64,000 nt of DNA from assembly GCA_020852965.1 (NCBI GenBank), contig JADYZV010000180.1, positions 62,001-126,000 of the forward strand, in the 5' to 3' direction. The stretch is from Pirellulaceae bacterium (GTDB taxonomy: Bacteria > Planctomycetota > Planctomycetia > Pirellulales > Pirellulaceae). The position numbers and the translations under genes were made by a program. Position 1 is the stretch's first letter; each line of letters begins with the position of its first letter. Shown here piece by piece: positions 19,501-31,500 of the stretch. The notes beneath the pieces were generated by a model. The model saw nothing but the letters and a program-made list of their open reading frames with translations, was not told the origin of the DNA and did not search any database.

Positions 19501-22500
19501 GCAATTACACTGTGGTGGTTACCAACAACAGCCGGACGGCAGTCGCTCTCGATCAATTCCAACAGGCCAATGCGACCAACCCACTCATTCGCCTCGAGCC
19601 CATCAACTCGGTGCGGCGCATTTCGCAAGACCGATTTGAAGGTGCCCCGTTGGGTGAAACTGGTGGGCCCGCTGTACAAGTCAGCTTTAGCTCGATCGTC
19701 GATGACAATTTGGTGCAGTGGACCCTGGCCGACTTGACCGCCTACGTGGTCAGATCCAACGGTGAGGTCAAGTTTGCCAATCCCTACACGGGTGCTCCCG
19801 AAGCGATTATCAGCGATTCCAGCAGCGCTATTCGCGACGTGGCCATGTCCCCCGATGGACGCCTGGTCGCACCCGTCTTTGTGAGCGGGAACCAGATCGA
19901 CAGCAACACGGGTGATCTATTGTTGCTCAATTCGACAGGGGCACCCAATTCGGCTACCGTCCCCGACGGTTCGACCGTGGCCGGCAACTCGGGCTTGCAG
20001 ACTTTTACTACACAGCCGACTGACGGGACGACATTCGCTGTCCAACAACGCGATCATAATTTACTTGATGCCAACAATCCGCAAGGAGATGGCTTCCAGT
20101 TCAACGGTTTGACCTTTGCTACCGAAGACAACAACGAGCTTAAACTCTTTGGCGTCGGTTCGCGCGGCCGTGGTGAACTATCGTTCAATCTACCCGAGTT
20201 CACAGGAACGACCGTCTCCGGAATCCTCACCTCTAGCGGCTCAGTTGTAAACGTCTATAACACCACCAACGTAGTCTACAAACTCGATCCGACCACCGGA
20301 GCGGTTATCAATCCAACAGGTTTTGCAGATCGAACCGGCACAGACCGAGTTGGCAATCACGCGGGGACACAGAAGGTTGAGTTTGGACGATTCCTGTCGG
20401 GTACCGCGAGCGATGGCACTGGGCCGTACACATCGGGTACGGTCACGGGGCTGGCGCAAATCGGTAACTTCCTGTATGCGGTCAGCGATCTAGGTGAATT
20501 CTATCGCGTCAACATCGGCGATGGCGATTCCGCGTTCGCGGACGATGAGTCTTCTGTCGCTGGTGCGACTCTCTATATTGGCACCAAAGCGATCAAGACC
20601 ATCACAGATGGGGCCGTGCCCATCCAATTTACCGGACTAACGCGCGGGCCACGCAATTTGGAGGGGGGGCGCTTCGCTAACATGTTGTTCGCCACCACGA
20701 CCGATGGCACGATTTACGCGATCAACACCAACGGCGACCTGCAGCCTGTCTTCCCAGGCTACAGTTACAAAGTGCATAGTTCCGATCGCGGTGGTTTGGG
20801 CCCCGAAGTCGTCGGTATCGATTTCTCGCCGCTGGACGTGAATCTATTTCACTTGACCGACTTGCGCGGTAGCGACGCGGGCCATGGTCGTCCGGAGCCG
20901 TTTGATAAATCGCAAGACGGTGCTCAATCCGGCAACCAATCGCTGTACTTCGGATTCGAAACAGGCACTCCACAACAGCAAGGCGATTGGAGCGGCCTGT
21001 ACAACGTGGCCGCCTACAATAGAACCTATGATCTCCCAGGCGGAGCGCACGGAGCGACCGTCAGCAATCCAATCGATCTGCGCGGTTATAGTGCAAGCGA
21101 TCTGCCGATGTTGTACTTCAATTATTTCCTTGACACCGAAAACGCCAACAGCGATTTGGATGACACGGGTCGCATGCGCGATGCGTTTCGCGTGTACGGA
21201 GCGGGCGAAGATGGCGAGTGGATCTTGCTGGCCACCAACAATACGCCCGATGATCAAGGGCTCAATCGCAACAATCACTCGGGCAATAGCGATGTTGACG
21301 AGCTCGACAACAACATCAACGGCAACCGGGATGCGTTCGGCAATCCGTTGTTGACACAAGAGGCCTATGACGGGACCGGCTGGCGTCAGATTCGCACCTC
21401 GCTGGCCGCCTTTGCGGGGCAACAAAATGTGCGCCTGCGATTCGAGTTCAGCACGGCCGCGTCGTTCAAAACGGGCGATGCGCTGCGCGGCGGTGTCGAA
21501 CTGACTGCGGTGGCAGGTGCGGAACTGGAAAGCAATCAGGGCTTTACCGTAACACCTATCGACGGAGTGTCGGCTGTAGGACCACGACGATTTGAATTTG
21601 ACATGGGCTTGGTACTCAGTCTGCCGGCAGGAGCCGACCTGACGAGTGGCGTCAGTACCTTGACGATCAGTGGGACGCCGGTAGTCTTCTCGACTACTGA
21701 CAATACTGGGACCAACGTTCAGTACTCGCCTACCGATTCGCCCGTGGCGATTGCCAGCAAGCTCGCGAATCGTTTGCTCGCCCTATTCCCTAGCATCACG
21801 GGGATCACTTCCGACCCCAACCGCCCTAGCGTCCTTGCGATAGCTGGTCTGCCTGAAGGCACATCGGCTGAATATGCGGTCAGCCCCGATCTATCTGGAA
21901 GCATTCTGGTTGCCCACCCATACACGAGCACCAACGTAGTAAAGATTCCTGTTACCAAGCGTATGACCGCGCCGCAAGTACGCGATGCGGTTCGTACCGC
22001 GCTGGCTGCTACCTACAATGATGCCGCCAACATGGCGCTAGATCCTTCTGGCGCGCTCGATGTGTGGAAGTTCAATGCCAATACGATTCAGTTATATAAG
22101 TACACTATCGCGGGCAATAATAGTGCCTTGAGCGTGACCACCGAGCGCGTGGGAGATTTCTTCGGTGTCAATCCGACCAACCGCACTGGCGGCAATGTTA
22201 GCTTGGCTCACATGGACGAGCGCGCACAGAATAACACGGGCGAAGGTCTCTACATCGACGACATTGTGATCGGCTTTGCCGAACGCGGTGAGATGGCCTT
22301 TTCGTCGACTGCGGACAATAGCTTTGCCGCCAACCGACAATATGCCAAGACGCTATACGATATCAATCAAATCGAAAACGGAGGTTACCAGTTGACCGTC
22401 CGAACGGCGGCCGACTACGGTGCATCCGACAAGACTACGGGCCAATTGGGGCTCACTCGGCAGTTCAATACCAATGATCGTTTGAGCCAGCAGGTCGGAA

Positions 22501-25500
22501 TCGAGGTAAGCACGACCGCGTCGGGTTCCATTCCCGATGGGGCCACCTTCACCCTGAGCGATGGTGGGCGACCGGTGACTTTCGAGTTCGATGTTTATAG
22601 CGGAGTGGCCCCTGTAATCCCGGCGGTACAGCCGGGTAACGTAGCGGTATCGATCGCCTCCAACGCGACGCGCCAAGAGATCGCTTTGGCGATTCGCAAT
22701 GCGATCAACAGCCCCACGGTTCAGAGCTTGCTGAAGATTTCCGCTAGCCTTGCAGGTGAGATGACCGACGGAACTTTCGTCCGCGACGTTCTACTCACGG
22801 GCGGGACCGTCGTGCAATTGCATGGACAGGTCACCACGGGTACCGATGGTAGTTTTCAATTCCCAGCCAACACTTTCATGACTCCCGTAAAGTGGGGTGT
22901 TGAATCTGGATTCGGCGAAGATCTCGGAGATAGCGAACGGACGCGCCCGCAAGGAGAACTGCTGCTGATTGGGAATACAATTACCAACAGTCTGCAATAC
23001 GGTATCGATGTCACGGCGGGCAATCGCGATCAGTCAGCCATCGGTGGAACCGTTGGGAATCGCCCATATCCTGGGGCAGCCATTGCCTTCCCCACCCCCA
23101 ATCCCAATCAATTGGCTGCGGGAGTGGTGATTATTAGCAACATTGTGGCGAACAATGTCGCCGGTGGTATCCGCTTGCAGGGGGACGCTGGTGCCGATGC
23201 CCCAGCGCAGATCGCGCGTTTGCTGAACAACACGATCTACGGAGTGGCCGGTGGGGATACCGGCATCTTGATCGAGAACAACGCTACGCCAACGATCTTG
23301 AACAACATCATCGCCAATTCGGCTACCGGCATCAGCGCACCAGTAGGTACATCGAGCGTGTTGGGCGCAAATGTTTATCAGGGCAATGGAACCAACACCG
23401 TCAACGTCGGCGTTGGTTCATTCCCCGAGCTTTTGGCCGCCAATCAGCCGCTGTTTGTCGACGTCAATAACCGTCGCTTCTACTTGGCTGCTGGATCCCA
23501 AGCCATCGATAGTTCGTTGGAGGCTCTGCAAGAACGGCCCGCGATCGCGCAGGTCAAGAATGCGATCGGTTTGCCCGCGAGTCCGATGTTGGCACCCGAT
23601 TTGGATGTCACCGGTCAACGCCGCGTAGATGATCCGGCGGTCAATTCGCCAGCCGGTTTGGGGGGCAACGTCTTCAAAGATCGCGGAGCAGTGGATCGCT
23701 CTGACTTCTTGCCACTCAATGCGGTCATACTACAACCGCAAGACAACGATGCAGCACTACTCGACTCAGATCGCAACACGACCACGATTCAGTTGACGCA
23801 AGGCACGCTTGGCTACTTCTCGATTCTGTTGCAAGACAACAACGGCACGGGGCCTGATCCCGCCACGGTGGTGGCCGCTGCTATTGGGCTGACTGAGAAT
23901 GGCCGGCTGCTCACGGAAGGTGTTGACTACGTGGTCGGCTATAACGCCAACAGTCGTACCGTACGCTTGACCCCGCAGGCGGGTATTTGGCGAACCGATA
24001 GCGTCTACGAAATCACTTTCAATAACTTGGACCGCTTCGAACTGTCGACCAGTGCAGGAAGTGCGCTCAGCGATGGCGATCACTTCAGTCTCGACGATGC
24101 AGGTGGCACCCATGTTTTCGAATTCGATAACAACGGTTCAGCCAATGCTGCGGGGGCAACGTTGGTTCCATTTGAAACGTCGATGAGTGCCTACGAAGTC
24201 GCCACTCGCTTGCGCGCAGCCATCAACACCGCCGGACTCGGCCTCGTGGCCAGCATGAAGGGAGAGAGTGCCGTTACGGTCGAAGGGGCTACCGCAGCCA
24301 GCGCCACGGGCGCCGGTCTAGCGACCACTGCCATCGGTGCTATCACCGATTTGGCGGGAAATCCGCTCAGCCCGAACCGTGCCAATGGTCAAACACAGTT
24401 TACGATTGTAATGCCCGACTCGGTGCTTGACTTTGGCGATGCTGTTGGGCTGGGGATTCCCGTCCTGAAACAACCGAGCGCGGCTGGCCTTAACAACGGC
24501 AACGGTGCGCGACATGTATTGCTGCCCGTCGATGTTCCGCAATTGGTTTTAGGGAGCTTGGTAGATGCCGAGGTTGACGGGCAACCAACTACGGCAGCCA
24601 ACGGTGACGATAGCGACCGAGCTACATCGGTACAGCTCGAGACGCTTGGTAGCATTGGCGGAGTCAAGATCGGTATTGGCGGACCAACACTCCTTGCCTT
24701 CCCTGCCGGGTCTGCTGTCAGTGGGCAGAGATTCACGATTACCGATTCGGCCTTGCACCCCTTTGCTCCGGTGACCTTCGAGTTCCAAACGAACACGGGT
24801 GCAGGCAATGTCGTGATACCAACACTTGCCGGCGATACGCCTGACCAAGTTGCGACCAAAGTTGCGGCGGCGGTTCAATCGGTACTGTTGAGCGGACGAT
24901 TGAGCGGCTTGATCCCCATTGCCAGCAACGATCGCGTCAGCTTGGGCGATTCCAATATGTACTCGGTCAATTTGAACGCTGCCCCTGCGCTCACGCGCAT
25001 TGCAAGCGGCAATGTGCAGTTGGTCATCCCCGCTTCAATAGCTACTCTCGCCGACGGCCAAACCATGACTGTCCAGGATGGCTCGGGGCATAGCGTGCAA
25101 TTTGAATTGAACAATACCGATCCTGCGCTGCCTGCCACCCCAGTGGCCAGTGGGCGAATTGCCATGGACGTGAACTTGGCCACCGCCACCGCCAGCGACG
25201 TGGCTGCGGCCTTTGCGAATGCGATCCATGGCCAAATAGATGCGCGCAAGCTGGCGCTGGGTACGCCGAGCGTAGGTGCTGCCACGGTCGATGGTGTGAC
25301 GGTCGCAATTGTCGGCGACGACGAAGACGGTGTCCACTTTGGGGGTATTTTCAATTCGCTCTCGAACGCTGTGCCTGTCACGATAGTTTCCAGTGGAGCA
25401 GGTTTGCTCGATGCTTGGATCGATTGGAATCGTGATGGTGATTTCAACGATGCCTCGGAAAACTTGTTCACCACCAGCCAGCCGGTGCATCAGGGTGCAA

Positions 25501-28500
25501 ACGTTTTCATGGTTCAAACCCCGGTCAACGCCGTGGCTGGGTTCGCTGCGGCTCGCTTCCGCCTAAGCACACTCGGTGGTTTGCTTCCAAGCAGCGTTGG
25601 TATCGGCGGTGAAGTCGAAGACTACCTGGTCGAAATCCTGCAAGGCTCTCCCCCGGTTGCCGTCTCCGATAGCTACACCACGGAGGAAGATCTGCCCGGC
25701 GGGCTGAATGTGCCGCGCCTAGCCGCCGTGGCGGGGGGCCCCAGTAGCATTCTGACCAACGATACCGATGCCGACATCGTCGGTCCCGCAGTCGTCGACC
25801 CAGGTGTCAACCTATTTGTTCACGACGAAGATCCCAGTACCCTTGCCATGGACCCCGTGACGAGCACCGCCAATGGAACGTTGACGCTCATGCGCGACGG
25901 TTCCTTCACCTATATTCCCAATACCGATTTCAACGGTACGGACACGTTTGTGTACAACGCCACCGACGGGCGATTGATAAGTCGCGTGCCGACTACCGTG
26001 ACGATTACGGTCAATCCGGTCAATGACCCGCCGCTGGCTGTGGATGATGTGCGCACCCGACTGGAAGATGAAGCTATCGTCTTCGCAGGTGCCGACTTGA
26101 CCGCCAACGATAAACCGCACTACTTGGGGTCTTTGACTGAAGCAGGGCAAATGCTGACTATCGATAGTGCTGCGATTGTTACACATACTATCAGCGATCT
26201 AGGAGGCGTAGCCGGCTTAGCAGTACGCATTGCATCGCGACCCGGCCAAGGTAACTACGGCATCCGAGTTTATACTTCAACGGCCGATTTAGGAGTTGGC
26301 GTAAAACCGACCGTGTCCGTTACACCAGATCGGATCGATGTCGTACTCAATAGTCACTCGACCTCACCCTCGACGGTCAACGATTTGATCGCGGCCATCA
26401 ACGGCAACGCGGCTGCATCGGCTTTGGTCATCGCGACTTTGGACGCTGGTAGCGGTGCGGCGGTGATTGGTAACGCTACGACCAGCTACTCGCCTCTGCG
26501 TGTTCCTCCACGAGCGTTCAAGACGTTCAGTGTGTCGAATAATACACTCAGCTACACGCCAGCCGCACAATACAACAATGCTATTGGCGGTCCAGTACTG
26601 ATCGCTGTAACGATCAAAGACGATGGCACCGCCGGATTGCCTGCAGGGTTGACCGCGACAAGCACCTTGACTCTCAATATCACACCAGTCAACGATAGCC
26701 CGTTGTTCACGCTCCCCGCTACAGACTCACCCTTGGAAGATGCTGGCGTGGTCACGGTGGCAAACTTCTTGACCGGTCGCAGTCCAGGACCCACTCTAGC
26801 AACCGACGAAGGAAGTGGCCCCGCAATTAGCCCCGCCAATCAAACGGTAAGCTACCGCGTTACGGCGCTCGACCCGAGCCTATTCTATCCTGGGAACGCG
26901 ACCGCCACGCCGCCCATTCCCAGTGGGCTGCCGAAGATCGATGCCAACGGCACTTTGACCTATCGTTTGGCCAAAGATGTCAACCGTGTCACTCCCTTCC
27001 CCGCCGTTGTGGTAGAGGTGGTCGCGGTCGACAGTGTGGTTGGAAGCGGATTGGTCGTGACAAACTCGTTCGACAGCACGAAGGTATTTCCTGCAGCCGG
27101 CATGAACGATACCTACGATGGAACTACGCTCCTCGTCAGCGATTCGGCTGGCAATTCGATAACATTCGAATTGGACGATACCGTGAATCTACCAGGGGTT
27201 GGAAGCACGGCGGGCGTTGCCCATACGGCCATTGGCTATGTCGCCGCAGATACGGTCGCTTCACTCAATCAAAAGATTGTCACAGCCATCAACTCGGCGA
27301 CCGCTGCGGGTGCAAATCCGTGGGCTGCCCGAGCGTTCGTCGATACGGTCACTGGGGAAATACGCTTTGCCAATACCTCCTCGGTAGTGATCTCGAAGGG
27401 GGCTAGCGCGACTCACACTCCTATCAGCCCCTTGGTCGTGCGTCCTACCAACGAGTCGCTCCCTAAGACTTTCACGATCACGCCGACTGCAGTCAACGAT
27501 GCGCCCGAGTTCACTTTGCCTGCGATCGCACGCGTCAACGAGGACCAAGGTGTGGTGACGGCAGCAGGCTTTGTGACCGGTATTCGCAAAGGCCCGGTCA
27601 CGGCTCTGGATGAATCGGTCCAAGCCTTTGCCCCAGTAATCGTCGACGCCAATCCGGCTGCGTTTACTGCCACGGGCTATCCAACGATCGATAGTGCTAC
27701 CGGGGACTTGCGATTCGAGACCGCGCGCAATTTCAATGCACCCGCTGGCATTAACGTCACCGTGACTTTTGTCGACAATGCAGGGACTGCCAATGCGGGT
27801 GTCGATCGTACGCAGAAGAGCTTTACGTTGTTCGTCAACGCGCGCAACGACTCGCCTGAGTTCGATATGCCAACCGCCATTTCGGCCTTCCAGGAGGTTC
27901 CCGATCCAGTCGGTCTAACGACTACCGTCGATCCATTCATCACCAATATCAAGCCAGGGCCAGGTTCGGCCGGCGATGAAGTCGGCCAGCAGGTGACCTT
28001 TGTCGCTACGGCGCTGGACCCGAGTTTGTTCTTCCCGGGCGACGCTACGGCCAATCCGCCTATTCCCGATGGTTTGCCGCGCATTGATGCCAATGGAGTG
28101 TTGACGTATCGCTTGGCCGTCGATGTCAATCAAATCGTTCCTTTCCCGACGATATTGGTGCAGGTCGTAGCCAGTGATGATGGTGCGATCGGCAACGGAC
28201 CCGTCGTCACCAATCGCTTCAATCCGGCCCTAGCTTCACCGTCGACTCCGAATCTCTACGATGGGTCGACCCTGAGTGTGATAGATCAGAATGGCAATCT
28301 TGTCATATTGGAGTTGGACGATGCTGGCTTGCCCGGAGTTGGTGCTACTAGTGGCTTGCCACATATTGCCATCCCGTTCAGTTCGGCTGATTCGCAAGTC
28401 TCGTTGAATCAGAAGATTATCGCTGCTATCAACTCTCCTCCGGCGGCCTCAGTTCTTCTGGCGGGAACGGGGCCTTGGGTAGCCCAAGCCTTTGTGGATG

Positions 28501-31500
28501 CAGCTACGCAGGAAATACAGTTTACGAATTCGTCTTCCGTCGTGTCTGCCGCGCCAGCCGGTGTTAGTTCGCTCGACGCCATATTTGCTGTGCGATCGTC
28601 CAACGAGTCGGCACCGCGCACCTTTACGATCCTCCCCGATCCGATCAATGATCCTCCTGAGTTCACGCTCGACACCAGTTTGTTGGCTGCTTCGTATCCT
28701 GAAGATTCTGCCGCCGTGACCATTGACGATTTCATTGTCGACGCCAGGCCCGGCCCAGTGACTGCGCTGGACGAATTGCTCAGCCAAACTGTTCAAGTAC
28801 ACTCGGTTACCTCGACTCCAGGCGCATTCGCCCAACTCGGCGTCGTAGTCAATCCAGTGACGGGTAAAGGCTCTTTGACATTTAAGACCAATCAAGATGT
28901 CAACAGTGCGACCCATGATTTGACCGTGGTGGTGACACTCAAGGATGGTAATGAAGCGGTCGATCCCGACGTGAAATTCACGTCGAAGACATTTACGATC
29001 ACCGTCGATCCGGTCAATGACCTGCCCGAGTTCTCGATGCCGGTAAAGCAAATCACGCGCAGCGAAGACGCGGGCTTGGTTTCCTTCCCTGGGTTTGCTA
29101 CCAACATTTTGGCCGGTCCTGCTACAGCGATCGATGAAACGACCATTCCCGCAACCCGGCAAACGGTCCATTTCGTGCGGGTTTCTAATACCAACGATAG
29201 TCTGTTCGACGAACTTCCGAGCATTTCGGCCAGTGGAGAGTTGACGTTCCGCACCAAGCAAGATCAGAACGGTCAATCGATCGTGGTCATGCGTTTGATG
29301 GACGATGGTACGATACCGGCGCGCACTCCGAGCGACGCTGCGCAGTCGATTGCTGATCAGACCTTCACGATCACAATTTCTCCTATCAATGATGCGCCTA
29401 CCTTCCGCATCGCTGGCACGGCAGCGAGTTTGGAAGACGCTGGGCCAGTCGTCATTCCGGGATTTTTGGCCGATATATTGCCTGGACCGGCTTCTGCCAC
29501 CGACGAAGCGGCGCAGACTCTGACCGTCCATGCGACACCCATCGACCCCCTCGCGTTTGCGCAGTTCTCGTTGACCGCCGATGGTACGCTGTCCTATCAG
29601 ACTCGCACCGACGCGAATAATCTCAATGCCGATTTTCGAGTCGAAGTCTACTTCACCGACAATGGTGCAGCGGCGCCTTCGCCGAACAATAATCGCTCGG
29701 TGACCCAAACATTCGCGATTGATGTAACGCCGGTCAACGATCAACCTTCGTTCCTGCTTCCCCAAACGCGAGTTGACGTGATTGAAGACGCGCAGAACGG
29801 CGGTCTACCGCGCGGAGCGACGGTTATCCCTGGATTTGCGACCGACATTCAACGTGGTCCCGCTTCGGCTACCGACGAATTCTCGCAAGTACTGAATCCA
29901 TTCGAGATCGTAAGCATGGTAGGGCAAGAGAAATTCTCGGTGCTGCCTGCGATCGACACAGCCACGGGCAATTTGACATTCACCACCGCCGAAAATGCCA
30001 ACGGACTCGCGGTCGTCGTCATGCGACTAACCGACCAAGGGGCTAGCTCTCCAGCTCCGAACGACAATATCTCGGAGCTACAGACGTTCACGATTGCGAT
30101 TGCGCCTATCAACGACGCGCCGCAGTTCACCATTCCAACTACCATAACGGTCGACGAGGACGCCGGTTCGATTAGCCGTCCTGGATTTGCCACCGGCGTA
30201 CGGCGCGGCCCCGTGGGTAGCGACGATGAGAATAGCCAACTGATTAACTTCAGCGTTCGTGCGCTCAACACGGCTCTGTTCCGTACACAGCCCGCGATTG
30301 GCGTTGACGGCACACTCACTTTCGAAACCGCACTCAACGTAAATAGTGCCAATGCCCAACTGTTGGTGGAAGTTACTCTGTTTGACAGCGGTTTAGACGC
30401 GCCAGCACCAAACGTTAACCATTCCGACACGCGTACCTTTACCATTACGGTTAACCCCGTTAATGATGCACCGACGACCGACGCTTTCACCGCGACGACC
30501 ACGGAGGATACGTTAACCACAATTCAATCCGTAGATGTCTTGGTCGGTGATAAGGCTGGGCCCACTGTGGATGAATTCAGTCAGTCTTTACGTATGACGC
30601 AGGTGCAGCGAACCAGCCTGCATGGCGGTGTGATTGTACCTAACTTCGATCCGCTCGATGCGTCGCGCATCGTTTCGCTAAGCTACTCTCCACCGCTCAA
30701 TCTGGCCGGTGACGATACCTTCCTGTATGTGGTTACGGATGACGGTACCCCCGAGCGTAGCGGTACCGGGACGATTACCATTTCGATCACGCCCGTCAAT
30801 GATCCCCCAGCCTTCAATCGTGGTCCGGATCAAACGGTCAACGAAGACGCGGCGCCCGTTTCGGTACCCAATTGGGCGACCGGCATTGTAGCCGGCCCTG
30901 CTTCGGCAGCCGATGAATTGGCTTCGCAAACGGTGTCGTTTACGGTGGTCGCGGACAATCCGGCTTGGTTCTCCGTGCAGCCTGCCGTCTCGGACGCTGG
31001 CACGCTGACCTATACGTTGGCCAAGGATATCAACGGAAGTACCAATGTGGTCGTGACGGCCGTCGATAGCGGTCCAGGAACCGGGGCAAATGTTAATCGC
31101 TCCGCTCCGCAGACGTTCGCCATTAACATCACTCCGGTCAATGACCCTCCGGTCTTTACCGCTGGTCCTACTGTTATTGTCAACGAAGATAGTGGGGCTT
31201 ACTCCAATCCTTGGGCTACAGGTATTGCGGCAGCGGCTGGGTTGCTGACCAATCCGCCGACGGCAACCGACGAGGCGTCGCAGATTTACGACTTTGAACT
31301 GATTGTCGATCGCCCTCAGTTGTTCTCTGTGCAGCCGCAAATCAGTAGCGCGGGCGTGCTCGAGTTTACCACTGCCAAGGACGCCTTTGGACAAGCTCTC
31401 GTGGTAGCCACCTTGGTCGATCGCGGACCCGCCGCCCCTTCCGACTCACCGCGTTCGACACCGGTCACCTTTACCATTTCGATTACACCCTCCAACGATG

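Noticed and set aside
28449-29765. Minus-strand open frame of 438 codons opposite P2
   Set aside because: Arg/Gly-rich product without domains, fully antisense to cadherin-like repeats that read well on the plus strand.
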